From: Bacillota bacterium
GTDB taxonomy: Bacteria > Bacillota > Clostridia > Acetivibrionales > DTU013
Assembly: GCA_023411645.1 (NCBI GenBank)
Contig: JAEYON010000045.1
Location: forward strand, 1-17,160
Direction of reading: 5' to 3'
Length of the DNA: 17,160 nt
Of the stretch, positions 1 to 8,162 are shown one piece after another (the first letter of the stretch is position 1; the number at the start of each line of letters is the position of its first letter). The position numbers and the translations under genes were made by a program. The notes below the pieces were generated by a model, which was given only the letters and a program-made list of their open reading frames with translations, was not told the DNA's origin and did not search any database.

Positions 1-474
1 ACCCGCAACGATCACAGTAGTAGCAATATTTGACAGCAGGATGGATACTAATAGACATTTTTTACTCGCTGTGTGATCCTTGAGTAATAAATATACCAAC
101 GGTAATTCAATCACAACCGTTAACAGTAAAAAACCAGATAGAACAATATAATAGGGTCCCTTATTAAATGCGGAAAATATGGAAAACCCTCCGCTTGTGG
201 GTATGAATCGGTATGCACGCTCCAGGTACGGCGCCAGGAATGAGAGCAGATTTGCTATGCCTATAATCATGATGGATTTTTTCGTATTTGATACCTTGCC
301 GTACTTAACCACTGCGAATGTCTCAATCAAAAGAGTAATGATCACCGCAAACGGTAATACTGTAATGGGGCTGGTCGTTACCCAATGCCAGGATGAGTTC
401 GCATAGGTCGCCACTGGTAAAAGTACAAAAACAGAACAAACGCAAACTAAAGCCACAGGAAATCTTAATCTCAC
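1..474 (-). CDS. Polytopic membrane protein, unknown function (3' part cut off by the window edge)
   Basis: An open frame runs from a GTG codon at 474 to the left edge without a stop, giving 158 codons. I chose the GTG because a strong GGAGGG ribosome binding site (482-487) lies 7 bases upstream. Residues 1-25 look like a signal peptide or first membrane span (hydrophobic stretch, then ATYANS). At least three more hydrophobic spans follow, around residues 36-52, 67-85 and 112-130, and another begins near the cut end. Loops are short and charged. I do not recognise the family; it may be a small integral membrane protein with no enzymatic motif. A different frame of this stretch also gives an 89-residue open frame, but it is Cys- and Phe-rich and less convincing. 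The gene is divergent from the MASE3 phosphatase gene. Confidence 0.6.
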   Translation of the reverse strand, partial: MRLRFPVALVCVCSVFVLLPVATYANSSWHWVTTSPITVLPFAVIITLLIETFAVVKYGKVSNTKKSIMIIGIANLLSFLAPYLERAYRFIPTSGGFSIFSAFNKGPYYIVLSGFLLLTVVIELPLVYLLLKDHTASKKCLLVSILLSNIATTVIVAG

Positions 475-591
475 AAAAAAGCCCTCCATACATTCTAATC
501 TCTTTATAATAAATCAATAAATCTGTTGACGGAAATAAATAAAAAAAGTTCCTCCAAATTACTCTTTCTATCATATGATCTTTCTCCTTCA

Positions 592-620
592 TTGAATTGA
601 GCCAACAGCTGTGTTAAAAT
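592..620 (+). promoter_or_regulatory. Candidate sigma-A promoter of the MASE3-PP2C gene
   Basis: A TTGAAT box (592-597) and a TAAAAT box (615-620) are separated by 17 bases and lie 30 bases upstream of the ATG at 651. They match consensus at 4 of 6 and 5 of 6 positions. This is sequence inspection only. Confidence 0.45.
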
Positions 621-650
621 TGAAATAAATAATTGCTTTAAGGACATAAA

Positions 651-2333
651 ATGACAAAAAAGAATTTTATTCTTTTTATAAAATCCAATAAGCAGATTCT
701 ATCTGCAATCATTATCCCTTTCACAGCTATTCTATTTCTTGCGCTTACACCTGTATTTGAAGAGCCCTTCAGCAAAATTATGAGTGTTGCCACCTATCTG
801 ACATGGCATAATTTATTCGAGCTAAGCGCAATTATTGCGGGCATTGCTATTTTCCTTATATCCTTTTATACATATGACCTAACGAGAAGTCTTCGGGCTA
901 TTATACTGGGTAATATGATGCTCGCAGCGAGTATCCTTGATGCTTTCCACATGTTAAGCTATAAAGGAATGCCCGCATTCTTTATTGAAAACGTTACAGC
1001 AAACAGAGCTACTACCTTCTGGATTACGGCCAGGCTCATATCCGGGCTCGGCTTTCTTTCCGTCAGTATTTTATCTAATGAAAGAAAGTGTTCAGTTAAA
1101 AAGGGATATTTTACTGCAGCTGCATTTCTGACAGCTATTCTCGTCTTTATAACCGCCACCTGGTTCCCGTCATATCTGCCTGTCATGTATATTGAAGGAA
1201 CCGGCCTTACAATGATAAAGAAGCTGTTGGAGTATTTCATTATGCTGATGCTGATCATTGCCTCCGCCGGTTATCTATATAAATCCGTTAAGAACCGGGA
1301 TAAAATGTATCTTATAATGTTCTGCGCTTTGCTGATTAGTGTACTGAGCGAATTTACGTTTACAATATATATAGATGTTTATGGAATATATAATTATGCA
1401 GGTCATATTATAAAAGTTGTGTCGATGTTTATGATCTTCCATGCAATTTTTTCAAAACATATACGAGCGCCTTACTTTGCACTGTCAAACGCTCAAAAAG
1501 CTTTGAAGGCATATGCGGACAATCTTGACGGGATTGTGGAACAACGCACCAGACAGCTGAAAATCATAAATAAAAGGCTTATGGAAGACCTTGAGTACGC
1601 CAGGGACATACAAAAATCAATGCTTCCGGTATATCTGCCCGATACTGCAAAGATAGGTTTCAGTTCTGTATATTTATCAGCGGAGAGGCTAAGCGGTGAT
1701 TTTTATGATGTATTCAAACTTGATGAAAACAATATCGGTTTCTACGTCTGCGACGTTTCCGGCCACGGCGTACCGGCAGCAATGCTGACAGTGTTCCTGA
1801 AGCAATGTGTTGACAGTATTGTGGAGGCTGACAGACATAAAGGCACCACATCATCACCGTCATGCGTACTGCAGAAGGTTTATGATGCTTTTAACCAATC
1901 CAACTTCAAAGATGATGTTTATATTGTTTTGATTTACCTGATCTATAATACTGTAGAAAAAAAAATAACTTATAGCTCGGGGGGGTTGAATGAAGCACCT
2001 CTCTTGGTCCATGCCAATGGAGAAGCAGAAGAAATAGAAATAAGCGGATTCCCGATTTGTAAACTAAGAGAAGTATATACTACCCGTTTCACGGAATTTG
2101 ATTTGCCGGTGAACAGCGGAGACCGCCTGTATCTTTATACTGACGGACTTGTAGAAGCACAAAACATTCAAAAGCAGCAATATTCTCAGAATCGGCTGAA
2201 ACAATTTCTCCGGGAGAATAATAATAAGTCTCTGAATGAACTTACTGCAATAGTCTCCAAGGAGCTTCATGGTTTTTCTTCTGGAGAAAAGCTGAAGGAT
2301 GATGTAACATTACTGGCCGTGGAAATCAGGTAA
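651..2333 (+). CDS. Membrane-bound MASE3 sensor with C-terminal SpoIIE/RsbU-type PP2C serine phosphatase
   Basis: The 560-residue protein has two parts. Residues about 15-270 form seven or so membrane spans with the hallmarks of a MASE3 sensory domain (WHNLFELSAI at 52-61, LDAFHMLSYKG at 96-106). A short coiled coil (about 280-320) leads to a PP2C/SpoIIE phosphatase domain (about 320-560). Visible metal-ligand motifs are SGDFYD (D350), CDVSGHG (D368), LYTDG (D498) and KDDVT (D550/D551), so the domain looks catalytically intact. Family members dephosphorylate phosphoserine on anti-anti-sigma (STAS) proteins and so control partner-switching of alternative sigma factors. No STAS or anti-sigma gene lies nearby, so the target is unknown. 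The input is probably a small molecule or membrane signal, which is inference from the MASE family. An AGGA ribosome binding site precedes the ATG. Confidence 0.87.
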   Translation: MTKKNFILFIKSNKQILSAIIIPFTAILFLALTPVFEEPFSKIMSVATYLTWHNLFELSAIIAGIAIFLISFYTYDLTRSLRAIILGNMMLAASILDAFHMLSYKGMPAFFIENVTANRATTFWITARLISGLGFLSVSILSNERKCSVKKGYFTAAAFLTAILVFITATWFPSYLPVMYIEGTGLTMIKKLLEYFIMLMLIIASAGYLYKSVKNRDKMYLIMFCALLISVLSEFTFTIYIDVYGIYNYAGHIIKVVSMFMIFHAIFSKHIRAPYFALSNAQKALKAYADNLDGIVEQRTRQLKIINKRLMEDLEYARDIQKSMLPVYLPDTAKIGFSSVYLSAERLSGDFYDVFKLDENNIGFYVCDVSGHGVPAAMLTVFLKQCVDSIVEADRHKGTTSSPSCVLQKVYDAFNQSNFKDDVYIVLIYLIYNTVEKKITYSSGGLNEAPLLVHANGEAEEIEISGFPICKLREVYTTRFTEFDLPVNSGDRLYLYTDGLVEAQNIQKQQYSQNRLKQFLRENNNKSLNELTAIVSKELHGFSSGEKLKDDVTLLAVEIR

Positions 2334-2352
2334 AAGCAAGAAACAGTGAATG

Positions 2353-2381
2353 TTGAAATATGTCTAAATTGTTGTTATGAT
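2353..2381 (+). promoter_or_regulatory. Sigma-A-type promoter of the MFS-GH2 operon
   Basis: A TTGAAA box (2353-2358), a 17-base spacer and a TATGAT box (2376-2381) each match consensus at 5 of 6 positions. It lies in the 106-base gap after the phosphatase gene and about 59 bases before the transporter ATG. Transcription would start inside or just before the paired inverted repeats at 2381-2414. Confidence 0.65.
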
Positions 2382-2414
2382 GTAAAGAGATACATTAATC
2401 TGTAAGGAAGTACA
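2381..2414 (+). promoter_or_regulatory. Twin operator-like inverted repeats, TGTA-N6-TACA
   Basis: Two 14-base elements, TGTAAAGAGATACA (2381-2394) and TGTAAGGAAGTACA (2401-2414), share 11 of 14 positions. Each has TGTA/TACA arms 6 bases apart. The first extends to ATGTA/TACAT. Their centres are 20 bp apart, about two helical turns, so two dimers could bind the same DNA face. They start at the last base of the -10 box, a classic position for repression. The binding protein is not encoded in the window; a GntR- or LacI-type regulator is only a guess. Confidence 0.5.
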
Positions 2415-2439
2415 ACATGTTCCAACGAGAGGTATTTAT

Positions 2440-3783
2440 ATGCAAACAGGGAGAAATACTGAAAACGGACCGGAAATGTCTCTTATTATGGTTAAGCTGA
2501 CAAAACGAGTTTGGGCCTCCTTTCTTCTTCTTGGTTTGATTGGGCAGCTTGCGTGGACAATCGAAAATATGTACTTTAATGTATTTCTTTACAATACAAT
2601 CTCCACCGACCCCAGCAACATTGCTATTATGGTTGCTGCCAGTGCAATCGTTGCTACTGTGACCACTCTGCTCATGGGAGCTCTGTCTGATAAGCTGGGC
2701 AGGCGCAAGGTATTTATTAGCGCCGGCTACATACTGTGGGGGTTATCTACAATGGCTTTTGGGTTTATCAGCGTAGAAAACATTGCAGCGTGGTTCCCTG
2801 CAGCAAATGCCGTCACAACAGCCGCCACGATATTGATTGTTATGGATTGTATCATGACCTACTTTGGCTCGACTGCCAATGACGCCGCTTTTAACGCATA
2901 CATTACTGACGTAACCGGCAAAGATAACCGTGGAAAAGTAGAATCGGTGCTGGCTATCCTGCCGCTGATTTCCATGCTGATTATTTTTGGCGCATTTGAC
3001 CCAATGACACAGCAGGGACGCTGGAAAGAATTCTTCAGTATCTTTGGGATTATGGTACTAATAGCTGGAATAGTCTCAATAGCCCTGCTGCAGGATAAAA
3101 AAAATGATAAAAAGGACGTTCCATATTTCAAAAATCTGATTTATGGCTTTAGACCTTCTGTAATAAGAAAAACCCCTCATTTATACCTGGCTTTGTGCGC
3201 ATTTTGTTTGTTTTCGGTTGCAGTGCAGATTTTTTTCCCATACCTCATTATATACTTACAAAATTATTTAAAAATGGATGCATATGCGTTAGTCCTTGGC
3301 GTAGTGCTGATAATTGCTTCCATAGCCAGTGTTATCGGGGGCAATTTTATCGATAAAGTCGGTAAAATTAAATTTGTATTACCTGCGGCTGCAGTAATGC
3401 TGGCAGGACTGATCGGTATGTTCTTTTCCCTTTCAATGATTGAGGTGATTGTTACCGGCACTGTTATGATGTCGGGATACATGCTCGTGACAGCATGCCT
3501 TTCCGCCACTATCCGAGATAATACTCCGGTAGATAAGGTCGGGCATTTTCAAGGTATACGAATGATTTTTGCGGTTTTATTACCTATGATAATCGGCCCG
3601 TTTATCGGGGCTGCTGTTATCAAAAAAAGTAACAGTACATATATAGAACTGGGTGTAGTGAAAAATGTACCTACGCCGTCCATATTCCTTGCGGCAGCAG
3701 TGGTATTACTGCTCGTTGCAATCCCAATCATCGTATTGAAACGGAGACAAAGCCATGAAAACAATTTGGGGAGAGAAGCTTGA
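2440..3783 (+). CDS. MFS transporter, probable glycoside/oligosaccharide importer
   Basis: The 447-residue protein has about twelve hydrophobic spans, beginning near residue 26. The cytoplasmic loop between spans 2 and 3 carries the MFS motif GALSDKLGRRK (80-90). The length is normal for the family. GAGAGG lies 8 bases before the ATG; an internal Met at residue 13 is a possible alternative start but has a poorer site. The 3' end overlaps the GH2 gene by 29 bases, so the two are almost certainly co-transcribed and perhaps translationally coupled. The pairing suggests import of a beta-linked disaccharide or glycoside that the neighbouring cytoplasmic hydrolase then splits. The actual substrate cannot be read from the sequence. 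The promoter and twin inverted repeats upstream suggest repression without inducer. Confidence 0.85.
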   Translation: MQTGRNTENGPEMSLIMVKLTKRVWASFLLLGLIGQLAWTIENMYFNVFLYNTISTDPSNIAIMVAASAIVATVTTLLMGALSDKLGRRKVFISAGYILWGLSTMAFGFISVENIAAWFPAANAVTTAATILIVMDCIMTYFGSTANDAAFNAYITDVTGKDNRGKVESVLAILPLISMLIIFGAFDPMTQQGRWKEFFSIFGIMVLIAGIVSIALLQDKKNDKKDVPYFKNLIYGFRPSVIRKTPHLYLALCAFCLFSVAVQIFFPYLIIYLQNYLKMDAYALVLGVVLIIASIASVIGGNFIDKVGKIKFVLPAAAVMLAGLIGMFFSLSMIEVIVTGTVMMSGYMLVTACLSATIRDNTPVDKVGHFQGIRMIFAVLLPMIIGPFIGAAVIKKSNSTYIELGVVKNVPTPSIFLAAAVVLLLVAIPIIVLKRRQSHENNLGREA

Positions 3784-5467
3784 TAAATCCAACATTCTGA
3801 CAGAGTATCCCCGTCCTCAGATGGTTCGTGAAAGCTATTTGAATTTAAACGGTATTTGGAACTATGCAATTACAGAAAGCGAAAATCCTCCCGAGAGCTT
3901 TGATGGAGAAATCCTTGTACCATTCTCACCCGAATGTGAACTGAGCGGCGTGATGCGAACACTTTACCCTGAGCAAACGCTGTGGTATCAGCGAAAACTG
4001 CAGTTGTCGCCGGATTTTAATGTTGGCAGAGTGCTTTTGCATTTTGGTGCAGCAGATCAGATAGCGACAGTTTATATCAATGGAACTGAAGCCTGTAAGC
4101 ATATCGGGGGCTACACCCCTTTCAGTGCTGATATTACTCAATATTTACATGAAGAAAATACGATTCTTGTCAAGGTGCGCGATTTCAGCGACACTAGCTA
4201 TCATTCCCGCGGAAAGCAAAAAAGCAAACGGGGAGGTATCTGGTACACGGCGCAAAGCGGCATATGGCAGACAGTATGGCTTGAGAGTGTGCCTAAGGAA
4301 TACATCAGCGCATTGCGAATAACACCGCTGTTTGATGAAAACGCTTTGGAAATCACTGTTTTATCCGAGAGTTCACATACATGCTGCGTAAATACAAGCG
4401 AAAATATGATTACCTTTTCGTCAAATAAACCAGCTAAGCTGTATATGCAATCGTTCATTCCATGGACGCCCGAAAATCCTCATCTGTATGATTTGACAGT
4501 TACTATGGGAGAAGACTGTGTTAAAAGTTATTTTGGCATGCGAAAATTCTCTGTGGAACCCGATGGCAACGGAGTAAAACGCCTATTTTTAAACAACAAG
4601 CCATATTTTCACAACGGTCTGCTGGATCAAGGCTATTACAGCGACGGAATGTATACGGCACCCAGTGACGAAGCTATGATCTTCGATATACAAGCCGCCA
4701 AGGATATGGGCTTTAACATGCTTCGCAAGCATATAAAAATTGAACCCTTGCGCTGGTATTATCATTGTGACAGGATCGGTATGCTGGTGTGGCAGGACAT
4801 GATAAACGGCGGCGGCGATTATCGGCTTGCTGCAGTTTCCTCTCCCCTTGTGACCGGAATTCATTTTAAGGATAATCATTATAAATGGTTTGCCCGAGAG
4901 GATGCAAAAGGACGCGAACAATACTATAGAGAGCTCGACGAGATGATTCACCATTTATACAACTGTGTGTCGATTGCCATGTGGGTTCCGTTCAATGAGG
5001 GATGGGGTCAGTTTGATGCAAAAGAGGCTGTCAGGAGGATCATGGAGTTTGATACGACCCGTACGGTTGATCACGCAAGCGGATGGCACGACCAAATCAT
5101 CGGAGATTTTAAAAGCATGCATGTTTATTTTAAAAAATACCGCTTTAGGAGCGATAAATCCGGCCGCGCAGTAATCTTATCCGAATTTGGCGGCTACAAC
5201 TTCCGTGTTAATGGACATAGCTATAATGAAAAGGATTTCGGATATAAAAGGTTTGAAACGGCTGAAGCATTACTGACGGCCTACAGAGATCTATACGAAA
5301 ATGAAATTCTTCCTGCAAAGAAGCAAGGACTGTGTGCAGCCGTTTACACCCAGCTTACCGATGTGGAGGATGAACTGAACGGTTTGATTACCTATGACCG
5401 TAAAGTCCTGAAGCTGCCTGTTGATAAGATAAGGCAAATTAATGAAACATTAGCAGAACATCAATAA
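3755..5467 (+). CDS. Cytoplasmic glycoside hydrolase family 2 enzyme (beta-galactosidase/beta-glucuronidase-like)
   Basis: The 570-residue protein has the GH2 layout: N-terminal sugar-binding jelly roll (about 20-180, with GIWYTAQSGIWQTVWLE), a short immunoglobulin-like domain (about 185-265), and a TIM barrel (about 270-565). The expected acid/base is E415 in WVPFNEGWGQ and the expected nucleophile is E477 in ILSEFGG; both are present, so it should be a retaining beta-glycosidase. It has no signal peptide and would act in the cytoplasm on sugar brought in by the overlapping MFS transporter. The ribosome binding site GGAGA lies inside the transporter gene, 7 bases before the ATG. The middle domain looks compact compared with typical relatives and holds an odd Cys pair (C210, C211). 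Galactosidase, glucuronidase and mannosidase are all possible; I would not assign a substrate. Confidence 0.88.
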   Translation: MKTIWGEKLDKSNILTEYPRPQMVRESYLNLNGIWNYAITESENPPESFDGEILVPFSPECELSGVMRTLYPEQTLWYQRKLQLSPDFNVGRVLLHFGAADQIATVYINGTEACKHIGGYTPFSADITQYLHEENTILVKVRDFSDTSYHSRGKQKSKRGGIWYTAQSGIWQTVWLESVPKEYISALRITPLFDENALEITVLSESSHTCCVNTSENMITFSSNKPAKLYMQSFIPWTPENPHLYDLTVTMGEDCVKSYFGMRKFSVEPDGNGVKRLFLNNKPYFHNGLLDQGYYSDGMYTAPSDEAMIFDIQAAKDMGFNMLRKHIKIEPLRWYYHCDRIGMLVWQDMINGGGDYRLAAVSSPLVTGIHFKDNHYKWFAREDAKGREQYYRELDEMIHHLYNCVSIAMWVPFNEGWGQFDAKEAVRRIMEFDTTRTVDHASGWHDQIIGDFKSMHVYFKKYRFRSDKSGRAVILSEFGGYNFRVNGHSYNEKDFGYKRFETAEALLTAYRDLYENEILPAKKQGLCAAVYTQLTDVEDELNGLITYDRKVLKLPVDKIRQINETLAEHQ

Positions 5468-5483
5468 AAAATCAATGCTAAAC

Positions 5484-6506
5484 CTACGGTACGTTTGCGT
5501 ATACCTGTTCAGCCGTGAAAAAACCATCCTTTATTACCGTATCATTAATGTTATCCTTTGTAACAAGCAGCGGCCGGAAAACTTTACAACGTACATTATG
5601 TGTTCCGTTTGACATTTCTTCATAGGGGCCGATGTCTTCGCCCTTTGCTATTTTTACGGCAATCTTTGCCGCTCCCTCTGCAAGGATATTGATTGGTTTG
5701 TAAACAGTAGAACCCTGCGTCCCTTCAACTATTCTCTGGCAAGCGCCCAGTTCTGCGTCCTGTCCTGTAACAAACACCTTCCCTGCCAGCCTGTTCTCAC
5801 TTAAAGCCTTTATCGCACCCTTTGCAAGTTGATCGTTCGCCGCAATGATAGCATCAACGTTCTGACCGTTGTTCAGGATTTTACTCACGTAATCATAAGA
5901 GCCTTCATCACGCCAGGCATCTATCCATGTCTCACCAACGATATTTATATCGCCTTCGTCTATGAACGGCTTAAGTACGCTGTAATATCCCTCATTGAAC
6001 ATAAAGGAATTGTTGTCCCTTTGCGAACCGTTCAAAACCAGATAATTCCCTTCTGGCACTTTGTCCGTCGCGGATTTGCCAATTAAACGGCCTACTTCTA
6101 TGTTGTCAAAAGATATGTAGAAGTCAATGTCGACATCCCTTAGCATGCGATCATATGCAATTACCTTCACATTTTTGCCGTGCGCGTACTTAACAAGATC
6201 TTTCAGACTGTCTTTATCGAAAGCGACAATCACCAGCACGTCCGCTCCTTGATTAATCATTTCAATGCCGATCTTACTTTGGCGTTCACTATCCTCATAG
6301 GCATCCTTAACAATAACCTCTGCCCCCAGGTTCTCAGCCTTTGCTACAAATATATCTCTATCCCGCTGCCACCTTTCCAACGTCATCGTTTCATAGATAA
6401 ACCCAATTTTTAGCACATCATCTTCATGATCGGTGGGCTTGTCCACCATGCAGCCATACAAGAATACAAAAAGCACAGCCAATGATAATACACATACCTT
6501 CTTCAT
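5484..6506 (-). CDS. XylF-like sugar-binding lipoprotein without its own ABC transporter
   Basis: The 340-residue protein has a lipoprotein signal peptide ending in LYGC (C19), then a type I periplasmic-binding fold. Segments such as LERWQRDRDIFVAKAE, VIAYDRML, DFYISFDN and GSQRDNN, and the closing NINDTVIKDGFF, closely follow bacterial XylF-type D-xylose-binding proteins. It should be anchored outside the membrane and bind a pentose or related aldose. A GGGAGG site lies 6 bases upstream of the ATG. The gene is 69 bases downstream of the response regulator with no clear terminator or promoter between, so it is probably the last gene of the sensor operon. No ATPase or permease adjoins it. It may feed the GguAB importer encoded further upstream or serve as a second receptor for sensing. 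It ends 16 bases from the convergent GH2 gene. Confidence 0.87.
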   Translation of the reverse strand: MKKVCVLSLAVLFVFLYGCMVDKPTDHEDDVLKIGFIYETMTLERWQRDRDIFVAKAENLGAEVIVKDAYEDSERQSKIGIEMINQGADVLVIVAFDKDSLKDLVKYAHGKNVKVIAYDRMLRDVDIDFYISFDNIEVGRLIGKSATDKVPEGNYLVLNGSQRDNNSFMFNEGYYSVLKPFIDEGDINIVGETWIDAWRDEGSYDYVSKILNNGQNVDAIIAANDQLAKGAIKALSENRLAGKVFVTGQDAELGACQRIVEGTQGSTVYKPINILAEGAAKIAVKIAKGEDIGPYEEMSNGTHNVRCKVFRPLLVTKDNINDTVIKDGFFTAEQVYANVP

Positions 6507-6575
6507 AACAAGCCTCCCTTCTATTAATGTTTTAAAGGAGATCCGCGCCTTTGGTGCTAATCATTCTCCCTTATT

Positions 6576-8162
6576 TTAGAGGATTTGTTTTTGATAGTCT
6601 GTCGGAGATATTCCCTCGTGCTTTTTGAACAATTTGCTAAAATAATTGGGATCACAGTATCCTGACATAAAACAGACTTCTTTAATGGTGAATTTGCTTT
6701 CTTTCATTAGTTTTTTTGCATATTGTATTCGGACTGAAGTTAATCTATCAATAAAATTCTCTCCTGTCTCATTTTTATATAGCCGGCTTAGATATTGGGG
6801 GCTGATGTGCAGCATCTTGGAAATGTCCTCAAGATTCAAATCCTGGTTAAACCTTTCATTTATCAACATATTAGTCTGTTCAACTATCTTCCCTATATTA
6901 CATTTCTTCCTGGCGCTTATTTCACAAGCAATATGCCTTATCTCCTCTGTACATATCTGCTCCAGCTCCTCACTGGACTTGCAGCATAGAATCTTTTTTA
7001 TATAGTTTCCAGGCTCGATATTATCGTTAATCCCATTCTCCGTAGCGACCCGCCGAACCGCCGACATCATTTCAATAATTCTGTAATGTATGTTCTCCTG
7101 TTTAAAAAAGTTAGGATATTTCCGGAAGATATCGGATAAAATCGTCATACATCTTTGCACATCACCATTTTCTAAGCCCATTATCAGTTTATGCTCCTGA
7201 GTCGCGATTTCATATCCCACATTGCTAACATTTGGAGCTATATCGTCTATGTGAACTATCCTGCCGCCTTCAATACAATTTAGTGCTTTTAGTGCTTCCT
7301 GATAAGATATCATAATATCCTGATCATTGCAAATTCTTCCTATTCCTACCTTGAATTCAATATTATATTTCTCCTCCAATACGCGTACAATGTCTTCTAT
7401 ACACGTAATTGACTGCACTCTCTGCTGATACAGATCATCAATGGTCTGTGCAACATAGACTACTACCCTGTCAAGCATTACCGGGCCTACTATACACTTG
7501 CATCTGTGCTTAATATTATTCTTTAGAAGGGTATAGATTTCCTGATTATCAAGACTATCACCTAACTGTTCTTCGTAATTGCTGCATTTACCCCTCTTAC
7601 TGAAAGTAAGCACGAATATAAATCCCGCCTCATTGTCTATGTCAAAATATTCCTTTTTATACCTGACAATATCAGTTTTCTGTACCTGCGCAAATAGTAA
7701 TGAATAAATGAAGCTGTGCTCAACAGCAGAGAGCATCTTTTCAATCCTCTCTTTAGCCTCAAGCTCCCATTTATATTTTTGCCTTTGAGCGTCAAGCTGG
7801 TCTATTATCCTCTGTAAAGTATCTACCAGCCTTACCTTCTTTACAGGCTTTATCAAATATTCACTGACTCCAAGTTCAACCGCCTGCTTGGCATACTCGA
7901 AAAACTCATAGACAGACACTATAACTATCTTCACATCACTGTGAACCTTCTTTATTTCTTTTATTGCATCAAGGCCGTTTATACCCGGCATTTTAATATC
8001 CGTCAATATGATATCCGGTTTTATTGTCAGCGTTTTTTCTATTGCTTCTCTTCCTGATCTTGCAGTCTCGATAATCCTTACATTGCTGAATTCTTTTTCC
8101 ACTATATGCTGTACTGATTCGATCATTATCTGTTCATCATCACATACCATAAGGCTATACAC
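6576..8162 (-). CDS. YesN-type response regulator with AraC DNA-binding domain
   Basis: A receiver domain fills residues 1-120 (counted from the GTG at 8162): acidic pair D8/D9, phosphoacceptor D55 in LTDIKMPG, S83, and K105 in LIKPVKK. A central region of about 280 residues of the YesN type follows. The C-terminal 100 residues form an AraC/XylS double helix-turn-helix (LNLEDISKMLHISPQYLSRL, then FTIKEVCFMSGYCDPNYFSKLF). I prefer the GTG at 8162: it gives the usual MYSLMVCDDE beginning, AAGGA lies 10 bases upstream, and it overlaps the kinase stop by 8 bases. The upstream ATG at 8192 (538 residues) has no ribosome binding site. Phosphorylated by the neighbouring kinase, it probably activates sugar-uptake genes, perhaps chvE-gguAB. 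Confidence 0.9.
   Translation of the reverse strand: MYSLMVCDDEQIMIESVQHIVEKEFSNVRIIETARSGREAIEKTLTIKPDIILTDIKMPGINGLDAIKEIKKVHSDVKIVIVSVYEFFEYAKQAVELGVSEYLIKPVKKVRLVDTLQRIIDQLDAQRQKYKWELEAKERIEKMLSAVEHSFIYSLLFAQVQKTDIVRYKKEYFDIDNEAGFIFVLTFSKRGKCSNYEEQLGDSLDNQEIYTLLKNNIKHRCKCIVGPVMLDRVVVYVAQTIDDLYQQRVQSITCIEDIVRVLEEKYNIEFKVGIGRICNDQDIMISYQEALKALNCIEGGRIVHIDDIAPNVSNVGYEIATQEHKLIMGLENGDVQRCMTILSDIFRKYPNFFKQENIHYRIIEMMSAVRRVATENGINDNIEPGNYIKKILCCKSSEELEQICTEEIRHIACEISARKKCNIGKIVEQTNMLINERFNQDLNLEDISKMLHISPQYLSRLYKNETGENFIDRLTSVRIQYAKKLMKESKFTIKEVCFMSGYCDPNYFSKLFKKHEGISPTDYQKQIL

Noticed and set aside
323..592. 89-residue minus-strand open frame from an ATG
   Set aside because: It overlaps the better GTG-started membrane-protein frame, is Cys/Phe-rich without domain character, and stops where the other frame continues.
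5468..5483. Expected bidirectional terminator between the convergent GH2 and XylF-like genes
   Set aside because: The 16-base gap has no inverted repeat; any termination signal must lie inside the coding ends, where I saw none.
6534..6552. AAAGG/CCTTT hairpin between the response regulator and XylF-like genes
   Set aside because: Only five base pairs with a 9-base loop and no T tract on the transcribed strand, so it is not supported as a terminator.
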